Part shown: positions 8,601 to 17,644 of the stretch, one piece after another
Layout: every line of letters begins with the position of its first letter
Position numbering within the stretch: the first letter of the stretch is position 1
NCBI GenBank assembly: GCA_900319645.1
Contig: ONPG01000003.1
Location: forward strand, 124,001 to 188,000
Source of the DNA: an uncultured Bacteroidales bacterium
GTDB taxonomy: Bacteria > Bacteroidota > Bacteroidia > Bacteroidales > Paludibacteraceae
Length of the DNA stretch: 64,000 nt
Direction: 5' to 3'
The notes under the pieces: model-generated
The model's input: the letters and a program-made list of their open reading frames with translations, nothing else
Database searches by the model: none
What the model was told of the DNA's origin: nothing
Position numbers and translations under genes: made by a program

Positions 8601-11600
8601 ATGAAAATGTGGGCGAAGCATCCGCGACGGCTACCGCCTCGATCACCGCTTCGAGTGTGTCGGGAACGAAAGAAAAGATTACGGTGGAGGCTTACAATGT
8701 CTTCAACTCCGCCAGCGGAACTTCTGCGACCAGTTCAGATATTTATTACGAAGTGCGCACTCCTTATACTATCTCTTATAATAAAGGAAGCGGAGACGGT
8801 GCTTCCGGTTCGCTTGTGAATGGCAGGAAGCTCAAGGGAGTGGATTTCCGTTTGCCATCATCTGCTGTGTTCACACGCACCGGCTATACGCAAACAGGCT
8901 GGACGACATCGGACGGCGGGAGCAAGACACATGAGTTGGGAGGCTATTACACGGGCGATGCCGACCAGACATTCTACCCCGTATGGTCAGCCAATACCTA
9001 TACGATTACTTTGGATAACAACGGAGGAGAAGGGGTAAGTCCGACCAGTTTGCTAATTACGTATGGCCAAAGCACCGGTTTCACTATTACGAATCCAACG
9101 CGAGACGGCTATACCTTCTGCGGCTGGTACTCCGGCTATTCATACGTAGTTATTGATAGTGAAGGTAATTTAAAAAGTGGCGTAAGCGGTTTTACGAATG
9201 CAGAAGGCCAATGGATACGCACGTCCGATTGCACCCTCAAAGCCATCTGGAAGCACAATAGTACATTAGGCAAGTATAATTTCCGATATGGACCAAACAC
9301 TTCTTATTACGACGGTAGTTGGCAGTTTGTTAACTTCGGTGATGCAACAGATGATCATATGCGCACCGCCGATTTTACCACCCCAGCAAGTCTTAGTTCT
9401 TATTATCATGTGAGTTATAATGACGAGTACTGCAAGAGCGGTATCGGTGTTGACGGGGGTACCGGAACATCTGCTATGATTGCATTAAGTAACTTACCAT
9501 TATACCCCGGTTCTTCAGGATTTCTAAGTACAGCCACCGGCGCAGTAGGTCGGTTGATTATATGGGACAACAGCAGCAGCAATAACCTTGGTGTTTGTTT
9601 CCAGCCGAGCGGCTACGGTTTGACCTACGATTCCGGCACGAAAGCTTTCAGCAAGGCAGATGACCATCTATGGCAGACCGCTACCGTAACGCTGAATTCA
9701 GACGATGTGGAAGGGACATTCAAAGTAGGTCTGGCAACCGCTACGGAAGGCACGTACGTAGATTGCAGTCTGTCCAAGTCAGATGACGCCTCTGCGCTTA
9801 ACGGTCGCAAGGACAAGTTAGTGAGCGAACAGAGCTATCCGGCTATTCCGAATATGGCTGAGGGTCAGAAAGGTCGTTTCGTTATCTGGGACGACAGCGG
9901 AGACCAGTGGTATTTGAGTTTCCTGCCCGTCTATAGCGTTACGTACGATGCCAACGGCGGCACAGGCGACGCTCCGGCGGCTGCAACCGAATACAGGACC
10001 AACGAGACACCGGAGGTATTAGGCAATACCTTCACTCACGAAGGTTATTCGTTTTTAGGATGGAACACGGAAGCGAACGGAACCGGTGCCGGCTATAGCG
10101 CAGGCGGTCACTTGGCTAAGATAGGCGCGAACGTCACGCTGTATGCCCAGTGGGCAATCAACAGCCACGCTATCACGTACACGGCGCCGAGCAACGGCAG
10201 TTACACCATCCAAGTAGCAGAGGACGAAGCGGTGAGCACGAGCACGGACGCCAATTACGGACAGACCGTCACTCTCTCGGCAACGTCGGCCCCATGTTAT
10301 GTTTTCAACGGCTGGGTAGTAACGGGTGCGACAGTAGCCGATGCCTCGGCTTTGACCACGACGTTCACGATGCCGAATGCGGATGTAACCATCGAGGCTT
10401 TGTTTGCACGGGAGAATATCGCCATCGGCAAAACCGCCAAAGCAGGTTGGTCACGCAGAGGTGATTGTGATAATAAGAATGCCGGTGAGGTTCCTGATAA
10501 GGCTGTGGACGGAAATACGGGAAGCCATTTTATCAGTTATGCCAATACAAATAATGCGCTGGCATGGTGGGCAGTGGATTTAGGAGCGTCTTACCGACTG
10601 AATTCTTTTGATGCAGTATGGAATAACGCTCGTACCCCATCGCACTACCTCATACAAGTTATGACAAGCACTCCGAGTGATTTTGCAGATGACGTAGCCA
10701 TGAGCGATGCGAATTGGATCACCGCCGTAGAGGTAAACGAACCGCAAACAGAAGGAACCGGCGGAAATCAATATGTCTTTGGCGCAATCAGTGCACGCTA
10801 TGTCCGCTTGGTATCCGTAGAACGACCTGAGTTCGGATTGTCGGAATTCCGGGTCTATGCCGATGCATCGTCTTCGGATCCTGTGGTAACACCAACATTG
10901 GTATCTGCGGCTGTCTATTCCGACTTGTCAGCCGGAAGCGCCACCTTGACGCTGACAGCCACCGACCACAACGGAGCGGCGTTGCACACCTTCCTGCTGC
11001 AAGACCAGACAGGTAAACATTACCGTGTGACCACCGATGGCTCCGACCACGCCACCCTATCCGGTCTGAACGACCAGCGGTATGTATTTACGGTATGGGC
11101 TATAGAAGAAGGAAACACATCGAGCAGCAGCATGGTGATTGTAGGAGAGAGTACGTTCAGCAGTTTGACCAACCTTGCGCTGAACAAGCCCGCTTATGCT
11201 GTTCGCTACAGAGAGAACAATTCCAATTATGCACCGGGAAAAGCCAATGACGGCAATCTTGGCAACCACTGGAATGCCGGAAACGACTCGGGAGAAGCTA
11301 TCGAAGAAGAGGACAGGGATAATATCTGGTGGTACGTAGATCTGCAAGACCAATACTCTATCAAATATATATCCATGTTCTGGACCCTGGCTTCTGCAAA
11401 CAGTTTCATCATGCAGGTTCGCAAAGAAGCGCCATCTGTAGCCGAAGCCAATGACGACAGTGCCTGGGAGACTTTCCTTGACTACAGCGGCACGCAGAGC
11501 ACAGGAGAGGGAGAAGGCGATGCCAACCTTTATGGTGATATATCCGGCAACAAAGCCGCCTTCCTCTTTACTCCCAAAGGTCGTTACCTACGTTTCCGCG

Positions 11601-14600
11601 CCAAAGACGCGGATCATTGGGAATGGGGTGTACAACTTCGCGAACTACGCGTATTCGGCAACGGCTATCTGCCCATCGACGATGTAGCACCGGTTCTGTC
11701 TGCCGCTTCGTATAACAGCGTGACCGGAGACAATAGTGGCGTCAAGTTCAACGTGACAGCGACAGATAACCTGACCGACCCTGTAGTTGATTACAGAGTG
11801 ATTGACGGGCAAGGCAGAATACACAACGTGACAGCAGACGAAGGCGTGATCACCATCACAGGTCTGACCTCCGGCAGGAACCAGCTTGTAACGATCTATG
11901 CTCTTGACGAAGCCGGAAACAAATCGGCAGGCAGGGAAGTTGAGTTTGACTATCTCAATCCGAACGAGAACCTTGCGCTGAACAAGACTTGTTGGGCTTC
12001 GGGAACAGCCAACCGAGCAGACGAATTAAAAGAGAATGCCAACAACGGTTCTATTGACGACGGCAAAGCCAAGTACTTCTGGGGAGCCGGAACGAACGCA
12101 TGGTGGATAGTTGATTTGGGAGACACGTATCAGTTGAAAAACATTGAGTGCTTCTTCACCACAGACAAAAAGCCCTCGGCATACAAACTGTACGGCAGGC
12201 AAAACGATCCGGGCGATGCCCTGCGCTCTACCAACGACGGCTGGGCTGAGTTGGCAGACAAGACCTCTGACATCAACGCCGGAACGACCGAGTCAGACAA
12301 GAACGAGCACGACATCTCGTATCCGTACGCCGTACGGTATGTGAAGTTCTATGCCACATCTTCGGAAATCAAACTGATAGAACTCCGCGTGTTCGGCAAA
12401 GCTTTTGCTACGCCGGACGAGACGGCACCGGCATGGACAGATGCGGCTTGCGACGTGACGAGTGCGGTCAACCACACGATCACAATGACGCTGGAGGCCA
12501 CGGACGCTAATCCCGAGAATATCTATGATTTCGTCATCAACGTGGACAACGGAACGAGCAACAAAGACTATGCACGTTCGACGACGGCATTGAGCAACGT
12601 GATTACGATTGACGACGCAACGTTTATCGAGCCTTGCGAGACATACACTATTACCGCCAAGTGCTACGACCACGTAGGCAACGAGAACACCAAAGTGTTT
12701 GCGAATGTGAATACCACTGTTTCCGGAAACATTGCTCTCGGCAAGACCACAGCAGCAGGTACCACAGAAGGCGGCGGTGATGGTTCAAGCAGAGCCGTGG
12801 ATGGTAATACCGGCACTGAGTGGAGCGGCAACTCCAACGAGAAAGTAGGCGGAGTCAACCAGTGGCTGAAAGTGGATCTGGGCAAGAACTACAGCATCAA
12901 CGAGATTCGTATTTCTTGGGGAGCTAACCCAGGAACATGGCCGAGAGATTATGAGTTGCAAAGTTCGTATGACGGCGTGAACTACCGCACTTTCATCCAC
13001 CGCACCGCGGCAGATGGAGAGCGAAACAACACCTATAGCGAGTTGTCAGTACACGGCCGGTATATACGCGTATGGGCAAATGTATATGGCGATTCTTATG
13101 GCATGTGTATCACGGAGATAGAGGTTTATGGCGAGTGCTATGACGGCGAGGCGGACGATGAGCCGAACGACTTCACCGGCGGCGGCGCGACGAACGCATG
13201 GACCGATCAGAGCAACTGGCCGAAGGGCGTGCTGCCCGGCGAGACGGACGAGGTACATCTGTTAGCTCCGATGGTTATTCCTGACGGTACAACAGTGAAA
13301 ATAGCCAAACTGGTCATTGCCACCGGCGGCAAGCAAGCCAGCGGAATGGCGGAGGCTACGGGTCACCTGACGATAGCTCCGACTGCGGCTTTGATAGTAA
13401 GCGGCGATATCAAGCGATGCGCCGATGCTTCGGCTCCTGCGACGCAGAGCGCCACGACGGCAGCTGACATCACTATCCAGTCGTCGGATGCAGGCAACGG
13501 TGCGCTCGTCTTCACCAACGGCACAGGCGTAGAGGCCAATGCCGCGACAGTAGAGATGTACAGCAAAGCCACCACGGAAGGCGCAGACTGGACGTGGCAG
13601 TATATAGCCGCACCGGCAGCCGTGAGTGCATTGAGCAACTACTACGGAGGTTACCTCTATAAGTGGAACAGCGGCTGGGAAGCAGTAGGCAATAGTGACA
13701 ACATGGAGCTTTTCGCCGGCTACTGCGTAAGTTATCCGAGCGCAGGACACACCTTCGCTATAGAAGGTACGCTCGCTCCGACTGCGGAACAAAGTATCAC
13801 GGTTCCGGCAGGTAAGTCGATGGTAGTCGGTAACTCCTGGACGGCACCTATCCAGATCAGCCAGATGACAGCCGGAGACTTTACGAACGTAGATCAGACG
13901 GTTTATCTCTACAACACCGGCAACGACGAGAGCGGCACAGCCGGAACGGATGAGGGAGACCGCTATGCAGCAGGCACGTATGTTCCTGTTCCTATAAACG
14001 AGACCGCTACGGTGGGCGTGACGAAAGTCAGTTCGCTGCAAGGCTTCTTTGTCAAGAACAACAGCGGCTTAGCCGGCACCTTGAGTCTGAGCTACAGCAA
14101 GCACGTTGTTCCGACAGGCGAGAACATTGCTATTAACGGTCCGATGCACGCACCGAAACGCGTAGCGGACGAGACCGAGCGTGCGGCGGTACTGAAGATG
14201 AAAGTGAGCGGAAGCCGCTACGACGACCGTCTGATTCTGTTGGAGCGTGAGGACTTCACCACCGGTTACGACGCCGGTCACGATGGCGAGAAGATAGGCG
14301 AGAGCTATGTAGCGCCCTGGTTGTACACCAGCCGTGAGGACGGCACGGCGGATGCCGTAGCTGCTCTGCCCGACCTGGAGGGAGCACTCATTAACTTCCG
14401 TGCCGGAGAGGATGAGATTTACACCTTCGGCTTTGAGTACGAGGCAGAGGATGCCGAGCCGCTCTACCTGCTTGACCTTACTAATAACGCGTACACGCGT
14501 GTAGAGACAGGCGGCAGCTATACCTTCGTCACCACCGACAAGGCGGATCACAAGCGCTTCGCGCTCACGCGCTACCGCGCACCGCAGATAACGACCGGCG

Positions 14601-14722
14601 TGGAAGATGCACAAGAGGACAATGTACGAAGTACAAAGGCCGTGAAGTTCATCGAGAACGACAAACTCTATATCCTGCTGAACGGCGTGCTCTACGACGG
14701 AACGGGAAAAAGAGCGAAGTAA
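5624..14722 (+). CDS. Giant secreted repeat protein with four discoidin (F5/8 type C) domains
   Basis: 3032 residues from the ATG at 5624; a TTG at 5600 is less likely. A long N-terminus leads to a hydrophobic export segment (about residues 34-52, ending VGQMWG). InlB-type repeats lie near residues 259-333, 1047-1123, 1124-1211 and 1437-1511. Four discoidin-like domains follow at about 1596-1747, 1848-2016, 2114-2263 and 2368-2506; each opens with [NE]-[NI]-A-[IL]-[GN]-K and contains W-W-x-V-D-L or W-L-K-V-D-L and RY[VIL]R or RYVKF before a final E-[FIL]-[RE]-V-[YF]. Discoidin domains usually bind sugars or surface glycans. Residues 2512-3032 match the end of the gene at 2-2566 and finish with the shared tail (FIENDKLYIL). 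It is probably a surface adhesin or glycan-binding protein. A CTERM-like gene follows about 100 bp downstream. Confidence 0.9.
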   Translation: MKENLTHFIHGLRQGNRMSQLINLRRNSSTLPLRRSLILLSALILSVGQMWGVDYYILGPDGSWETDATHKMVSSGITNWVYKDLSVTGQWNNFKVRTGETYYGKDSGGNNVTIGTIYSPTTSGGDNYCDFKANGLTYYFFFNTSTHKLMIQPKYYLAGTCGASDQSWGKTQNAPTYDATNGYFKWNTCSLTANTQYNFKLCTYNTWDYYNVGNWSGVTVSNGTKVASSDGENIQFKPTYGGTAVITLDPINNNMVIHCPYQISYNKGSYGTGTIANGSKTWNSSFTLSSSTFTRAGYTQDGWSTSDGGAKVYNLGGSYTANSNVTLYPHWVENLSNVTLVASPTEKGTFTIGGDAATSTTAGVTTTRSVTAEPISGYHFVSWSISGGATISSTTTNPTTVTGDGTGDAATLTATFEEDAIISLTVGAGTNISSVSGSTSPVTLGSKYDISATPETGYAFSSWTASPAANAIFDDATSASTKVQVNNGSVTVTATATEVMSTLSTSNHFDVGNPGYSAPAVADSRTTVGYVTEAEITATAAGTGYTFVGWTLTNCTRTDGGAATAGTITIRSNGDGEDVSVVANYEEDLSTDYVLKGGSAFGGTAWSTEFPLTKYSGFSTQSVAYYKCNLTKIEGSAANTDYNFKIVKKSTGTYYGLDGSGDYWYKRSFGEQTMVTPGQNIQLRADRTDEYLIKVDYSTPASPKITVTFPGRSIVGEFNEWNVAANEFTDGVASVANLEANTDYEFKIYDGVTWYGCAAPISATEGNYIFYNNKGNCKLHTSTAGTYVFGWNEDTHVLSVIFPEEQAKMKFNSGQYIYFDTRRLDGWNAAEFIARFWVKNYATGEDVANSMQTKAQTLEDGVYYTKLPTNNENIGQIQINRLNPSNTSDIWCTANKVFAFKRANANQNCLQEETGKVSWCNEWTPQWTTYCPPVSSVSLTDNGTIEHTLYGGDGTVGSPFLIKTGEDIKVIGSAVSAVSDANMTAYYQFKKDDENVGEASATATASITASSVSGTKEKITVEAYNVFNSASGTSATSSDIYYEVRTPYTISYNKGSGDGASGSLVNGRKLKGVDFRLPSSAVFTRTGYTQTGWTTSDGGSKTHELGGYYTGDADQTFYPVWSANTYTITLDNNGGEGVSPTSLLITYGQSTGFTITNPTRDGYTFCGWYSGYSYVVIDSEGNLKSGVSGFTNAEGQWIRTSDCTLKAIWKHNSTLGKYNFRYGPNTSYYDGSWQFVNFGDATDDHMRTADFTTPASLSSYYHVSYNDEYCKSGIGVDGGTGTSAMIALSNLPLYPGSSGFLSTATGAVGRLIIWDNSSSNNLGVCFQPSGYGLTYDSGTKAFSKADDHLWQTATVTLNSDDVEGTFKVGLATATEGTYVDCSLSKSDDASALNGRKDKLVSEQSYPAIPNMAEGQKGRFVIWDDSGDQWYLSFLPVYSVTYDANGGTGDAPAAATEYRTNETPEVLGNTFTHEGYSFLGWNTEANGTGAGYSAGGHLAKIGANVTLYAQWAINSHAITYTAPSNGSYTIQVAEDEAVSTSTDANYGQTVTLSATSAPCYVFNGWVVTGATVADASALTTTFTMPNADVTIEALFARENIAIGKTAKAGWSRRGDCDNKNAGEVPDKAVDGNTGSHFISYANTNNALAWWAVDLGASYRLNSFDAVWNNARTPSHYLIQVMTSTPSDFADDVAMSDANWITAVEVNEPQTEGTGGNQYVFGAISARYVRLVSVERPEFGLSEFRVYADASSSDPVVTPTLVSAAVYSDLSAGSATLTLTATDHNGAALHTFLLQDQTGKHYRVTTDGSDHATLSGLNDQRYVFTVWAIEEGNTSSSSMVIVGESTFSSLTNLALNKPAYAVRYRENNSNYAPGKANDGNLGNHWNAGNDSGEAIEEEDRDNIWWYVDLQDQYSIKYISMFWTLASANSFIMQVRKEAPSVAEANDDSAWETFLDYSGTQSTGEGEGDANLYGDISGNKAAFLFTPKGRYLRFRAKDADHWEWGVQLRELRVFGNGYLPIDDVAPVLSAASYNSVTGDNSGVKFNVTATDNLTDPVVDYRVIDGQGRIHNVTADEGVITITGLTSGRNQLVTIYALDEAGNKSAGREVEFDYLNPNENLALNKTCWASGTANRADELKENANNGSIDDGKAKYFWGAGTNAWWIVDLGDTYQLKNIECFFTTDKKPSAYKLYGRQNDPGDALRSTNDGWAELADKTSDINAGTTESDKNEHDISYPYAVRYVKFYATSSEIKLIELRVFGKAFATPDETAPAWTDAACDVTSAVNHTITMTLEATDANPENIYDFVINVDNGTSNKDYARSTTALSNVITIDDATFIEPCETYTITAKCYDHVGNENTKVFANVNTTVSGNIALGKTTAAGTTEGGGDGSSRAVDGNTGTEWSGNSNEKVGGVNQWLKVDLGKNYSINEIRISWGANPGTWPRDYELQSSYDGVNYRTFIHRTAADGERNNTYSELSVHGRYIRVWANVYGDSYGMCITEIEVYGECYDGEADDEPNDFTGGGATNAWTDQSNWPKGVLPGETDEVHLLAPMVIPDGTTVKIAKLVIATGGKQASGMAEATGHLTIAPTAALIVSGDIKRCADASAPATQSATTAADITIQSSDAGNGALVFTNGTGVEANAATVEMYSKATTEGADWTWQYIAAPAAVSALSNYYGGYLYKWNSGWEAVGNSDNMELFAGYCVSYPSAGHTFAIEGTLAPTAEQSITVPAGKSMVVGNSWTAPIQISQMTAGDFTNVDQTVYLYNTGNDESGTAGTDEGDRYAAGTYVPVPINETATVGVTKVSSLQGFFVKNNSGLAGTLSLSYSKHVVPTGENIAINGPMHAPKRVADETERAAVLKMKVSGSRYDDRLILLEREDFTTGYDAGHDGEKIGESYVAPWLYTSREDGTADAVAALPDLEGALINFRAGEDEIYTFGFEYEAEDAEPLYLLDLTNNAYTRVETGGSYTFVTTDKADHKRFALTRYRAPQITTGVEDAQEDNVRSTKAVKFIENDKLYILLNGVLYDGTGKRAK

Positions 14723-14728
14723 TTGAGA

Positions 14729-14812
14729 ATGGACGATGGACAATGGACGATGGACAATTCTTAGCTCAGTGAGCACGATTATTTTCGACAAACGAAAATC
14801 TTGATAATTGAG
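14729..14812. repeat. Heptamer tract plus TTCTTAG element, copy 1
   Basis: ATGGACG/ATGGACA 7-base units (14729-14756) run into the element AATTCTTAGC...GAGCACGATTATTTTCGA...CGAAAATCTTGA. Related elements occur at 15446-15497 and 17846-17900. The tract fills the gap between the giant gene and its CTERM-like partner. Confidence 0.8.
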
Positions 14813-14825
14813 TAACAGAAATAAA

Positions 14826-15437
14826 ATGAAAAACACAATGAATATCGTTAAGAAAACAATGAGTATGGCGATGGGTGTATGTCTCTGCCTGATGGCAGAG
14901 GCTGCCACTGCGCCTAAGTATCAGTTCTACTCGACGAGCATGCACTCGAAGGGAGCACAACAGGGCTACACGAGTTCACGCGTGACGCAAAGCGGCAGTA
15001 TTAAGTACGAAGGAACGATGTACGATGTACTAAGGACGTATGAAGGGACGAGGTCCGAAGTACAAAAAGGCGGCAATGCACGCGCTTTCAGCGCGAATGT
15101 GTTCACCCAACCGGGGAAGGTGTTCGTGGTAGGGGACATGGTTTCTTACTATAAGAATTCGGGATATTCATACCACAACAACCAATCGTCACACGGTATC
15201 ATCTACGGGAGTGGCAGTACGTCGCTACCAGCGCTGAATGTGTCGAGGCGAAATGCCGCCGATCTGGCGAAAGTGGCAGAAGAGGCGAGTGGCATACGTC
15301 CGTTGCGCGAAGGCGCCGCCAACCCGGGTACACCGGGTTCGAGTGGCAACCAGTTGCCGCTTGGCAACGCTCTCTGGCCGCTGATACTCATGGCTCTGGC
15401 CTACGGAGGGAGAAGGAAACTGAAAACTGAAAATTGA
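14826..15437 (+). CDS. Small secreted protein with CTERM-like C-terminal sorting tail (copy 2)
   Basis: 203 residues from the ATG at 14826 (MKNTMNIVKK), chosen to match the paralogue at 2654; a TTG at 14808 lies in the repeat. A signal peptide ends near AEA-AT. The block GGNARAFSANVFTQPG is identical in both copies. The C-terminus has a PGTPG spacer, LPLGNALWPLILMALAYG and the basic cluster RRK. Family and function are unknown; the tail pattern is that of proteins processed by membrane transpeptidases such as exosortases. A stretch near residues 63-78 with GTAC-rich repeats is an insertion relative to copy 1. The final KLKTEN and stop come from GAAAACT repeats. Confidence 0.8.
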   Translation: MKNTMNIVKKTMSMAMGVCLCLMAEAATAPKYQFYSTSMHSKGAQQGYTSSRVTQSGSIKYEGTMYDVLRTYEGTRSEVQKGGNARAFSANVFTQPGKVFVVGDMVSYYKNSGYSYHNNQSSHGIIYGSGSTSLPALNVSRRNAADLAKVAEEASGIRPLREGAANPGTPGSSGNQLPLGNALWPLILMALAYGGRRKLKTEN

Positions 15438-15445
15438 AAACTGAA

Positions 15446-15497
15446 AATTCTTAGCCCGACGGGCAAGATTATTTTCGATACGCGAGATTGTTGATAA
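15446..15497. repeat. TTCTTAG element, copy 2
   Basis: AATTCTTAGCCCGACGGGC...GATTATTTTCGA...GATTGTTGATA follows GAAAACT heptamers at the end of the CTERM-like gene. The CCCGACGGG core is a small inverted repeat. Confidence 0.7.
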
Positions 15498-15518
15498 CAG
15501 AGGGGAACGGTATAACGC

Positions 15519-15550
15519 AAATCAAGCGGCGCAGATGCGTCGCTTGATTT
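15519..15550. terminator. Bidirectional hairpin between convergent transcripts
   Basis: A perfect 10-bp outer stem (AAATCAAGCG / CGCTTGATTT) extends through a G-T pair into CGC/GCG around the loop AGAT. It sits between the plus-strand CTERM-like gene and the minus-strand tRNA, 1 bp from the tRNA end. Confidence 0.7.
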
Positions 15551-15551
15551 G

Positions 15552-15626
15552 TGGTTCCAGTAGGGCTTGAACCTACGACCCCCTGATTATGAGTCAGGTG
15601 CTACTAACCAACTGAGCTATGGAACC
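15552..15626 (-). tRNA. tRNA-Met (CAT anticodon)
   Basis: 75 bases, complete cloverleaf. On the minus strand the acceptor GGTTCCA pairs with TGGAACC, the D-arm contains AGCTCAGTTGGTTAG, the anticodon stem CCTGA/TCAGG encloses the loop CTCATAA (anticodon CAT), and the T-arm is GTAGG-TTCAAGC-CCTAC. CCA is not encoded. The body looks like an elongator tRNA-Met; a lysidine-modified tRNA-Ile with the same anticodon cannot be fully excluded. Confidence 0.92.
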
Positions 15627-15639
15627 TCGCGTTCGACAA

Positions 15640-15795
15640 CCTCGTGCATTGACTGACCGCTCTGCGGTCATTAGGGCACTCGGTGCCTCCGCTCTCCAAA
15701 TCAAATATCACTACGTGACATTCGATTTGGGGTGGTAAGGAGCAGTTGCTCCTCTTTTCGATAGGAATGAGGCATACCTATCGAGTTTTTATTGT
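15640..15795. other. Cluster of short hairpins
   Basis: Between the tRNA and the OmpA-type gene lie consecutive inverted repeats: GACCGCTCTGCGGTC, GGCACTCGGTGCC, CCAAATC...GATTTGG around a TCAC/GTGA core, AGGAGCAGTTGCTCCT, and CGATAGG...CCTATCG followed by a T-run. The last probably terminates a plus-strand transcript or folds in the 3' end of the OmpA mRNA. No reading frame is evident. Confidence 0.55.
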
Positions 15796-15813
15796 GGCAG
15801 TCAGAGGTCTCTA

Positions 15814-17538
15814 TTAGCGGCGGCGTTGAGCCTGACGATAGAGAGACAGACACTGCTCCTTGGTGATTGCCAGCTCTTCTTGGGTCAACTCGGGGATTAC
15901 GAGAACCGTACCGGGTTTGATGTTATTCGGGCTGGCGATACGATCACGGTTGGCTGCATAGAGATAAACCCAGCAGTGCGTATTGCCATAATATTTACGT
16001 GCAAGTCCGGAGAGTGTGGTGTTTCTGTCGGAACGCACTTTCTCGTTGTTGCGGTTTTTGAACTCGTCATTCTTGGCTGTAACGGCGCGGCTGACAGAGA
16101 GCGGCACAGTAACCGTAGGAGCGTTAGCAGCCGGTTCGCGTTGCTCTTTCTTGTCGTCGAGCGCACCGCGGAGGAGATCGAAGGTCTCTTTGTCCACCAG
16201 ACGTACCACGGCACGGCGGTTAGGTCCGTAAGCAGCAGTATTGCGTTTGCCAACGAGTTTGCCGATACCTCCCGCATAGAGGTGCTCCGCCGGTACTTCG
16301 TGCTCGTCGCGAAGTTCGGTGAGGACGCTTTGTGCGCGTTGGTCTCCGATGCGGTAGTTAACCTGGTTGTTACCGGTGTTGTCGCAGTATCCTTCGATGA
16401 GGGCATAGAGGGTAGTATCTTCCTCCATGCGGTCAGCAATCTGCTGCACGGTGATCAGACCTTCGTCATCCAAAGTTGTTTTGTTGGAAGCAAAGTAGAT
16501 ATAGTAGTACTGGCTCGGAGCCGGTGCGGCAGTATGGGTTGAAGTAGCCGTAGGTGCTTCGGCAGCCACCTCGCGGATGATAACCGTGTCGCGATAGATG
16601 ATGATTGTAGTATCGTGCACGAAGAACGACTCTGGATCCTGGAGGCGTTGCGCCATGACCGGATCAGGTTCGTTACCGTTCATATTACGCACGTGCGAGT
16701 GTTCCTTACCTGCCAGTTTGATTCGGAGGTTGAGTGTGACATCGAACATACCGTCGTTGTTCTTGGAAGCCACACCGGCATCGCCGGCATAACCGCGTCC
16801 GTCAATCTTGTCCGTCATAAAATAGTTGTACATAGCGCGCACACCGAGCGCGAGGGAACGGTTGAGGTTGAACTCGAGGTTCAGACCGCCCATAAGGAAA
16901 CCTCCGCCTTCATAGGAGTTCATGTAATCCGGTTTGCCTTTTTCACCATCAGCGTTGATATAATTGAGGGTGTTGCCCTTCGTGTGCGTCGGATCTTTTA
17001 TTCCGGCAGCTGTTTCATGCTTGTTGTCATAAAACATAGCCTTCGTCTTATAGAACGCATAACCACCACCACCGATGAGGTCGAGTCCGACGATCTTACG
17101 TTTGTCACGCGGATAGAAGAGACCAATCAGATCCACGGAGAGGTAAGCGGAAGGCCTGTGCATATAGCCTTTGAGCAGGACCGAAGCGTGTCCATCCTTA
17201 CCAGCCACGCCGTAACGGTTGAACATATACTCAACGCCGATACCAAAGACAGGCGTGAAAGCGTACTCAACGTCCAAACCGACAGATGGGAAACCGATGG
17301 TATGTTTCGTTTCACTTTTATTGAAGTCTCCATCAAACGAGTTGAAACCGATGTGGGGAGTGATAGACCAGTTGGCGCTCTGCGGCGCGATATTCACATT
17401 CTGAACGGTATCGTACGGGTGGTAACCCTGACGAGTCGGTTCGATCGTGTCACCATGCACAGGGAAAGTTTCCTCCTGTGCCATAAGGAGGGAAAATGAT
17501 GCCGCGAAAGCGAGCAATGTGCATAAAATTTTCTTCAT
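15814..17538 (-). CDS. OmpA-family outer-membrane protein with C-terminal LysM-like domain
   Basis: 574 residues. Signal peptide 1-20 ends at LLMAQ. Residues about 55-290 look like an eight-strand OmpA-type beta-barrel (alternating aromatic strands, WSITPHIGFNSFDGDF, FGIGVEYMFNRYG). Residues about 345-460 form an OmpA C-terminal peptidoglycan-binding domain (YFASNKTTLDDEG, GYCDNTGNNQVNYRIGDQRA, NRRAVVRLV). The end (about 515-560) has a LysM-like pattern (TLSGLARKYYG, NNIKPGTVLVIPEL). The protein should anchor the outer membrane to the cell wall. It has its own well-formed promoter and is transcribed toward the tRNA. Confidence 0.88.
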   Translation of the reverse strand: MKKILCTLLAFAASFSLLMAQEETFPVHGDTIEPTRQGYHPYDTVQNVNIAPQSANWSITPHIGFNSFDGDFNKSETKHTIGFPSVGLDVEYAFTPVFGIGVEYMFNRYGVAGKDGHASVLLKGYMHRPSAYLSVDLIGLFYPRDKRKIVGLDLIGGGGYAFYKTKAMFYDNKHETAAGIKDPTHTKGNTLNYINADGEKGKPDYMNSYEGGGFLMGGLNLEFNLNRSLALGVRAMYNYFMTDKIDGRGYAGDAGVASKNNDGMFDVTLNLRIKLAGKEHSHVRNMNGNEPDPVMAQRLQDPESFFVHDTTIIIYRDTVIIREVAAEAPTATSTHTAAPAPSQYYYIYFASNKTTLDDEGLITVQQIADRMEEDTTLYALIEGYCDNTGNNQVNYRIGDQRAQSVLTELRDEHEVPAEHLYAGGIGKLVGKRNTAAYGPNRRAVVRLVDKETFDLLRGALDDKKEQREPAANAPTVTVPLSVSRAVTAKNDEFKNRNNEKVRSDRNTTLSGLARKYYGNTHCWVYLYAANRDRIASPNNIKPGTVLVIPELTQEELAITKEQCLSLYRQAQRRR

Positions 17539-17577
17539 GTTGCGGTATTAAATAGATGCTCTGCGCAATTCAGGGTG

Positions 17578-17609
17578 CAAAGGTACAACTTTTTTTTGAA
17601 ATGACCAAA
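17578..17609 (-). promoter_or_regulatory. Promoter of the OmpA-type gene
   Basis: On the minus strand: TTTG (17606-17609), a 20-base spacer, TACCTTTG (17578-17585), 40 bp before the ATG. Confidence 0.85.
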
Positions 17610-17644
17610 CATTTTGCAAAAAAAAAATGTTTTTTTTAGTAGGT

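Noticed and set aside
10411..13140. Discoidin domains considered as evidence for a sialidase or glycosidase
   Set aside because: No catalytic glycosidase domain or Asp-box is visible in the 3032 residues; only binding-type modules are seen.
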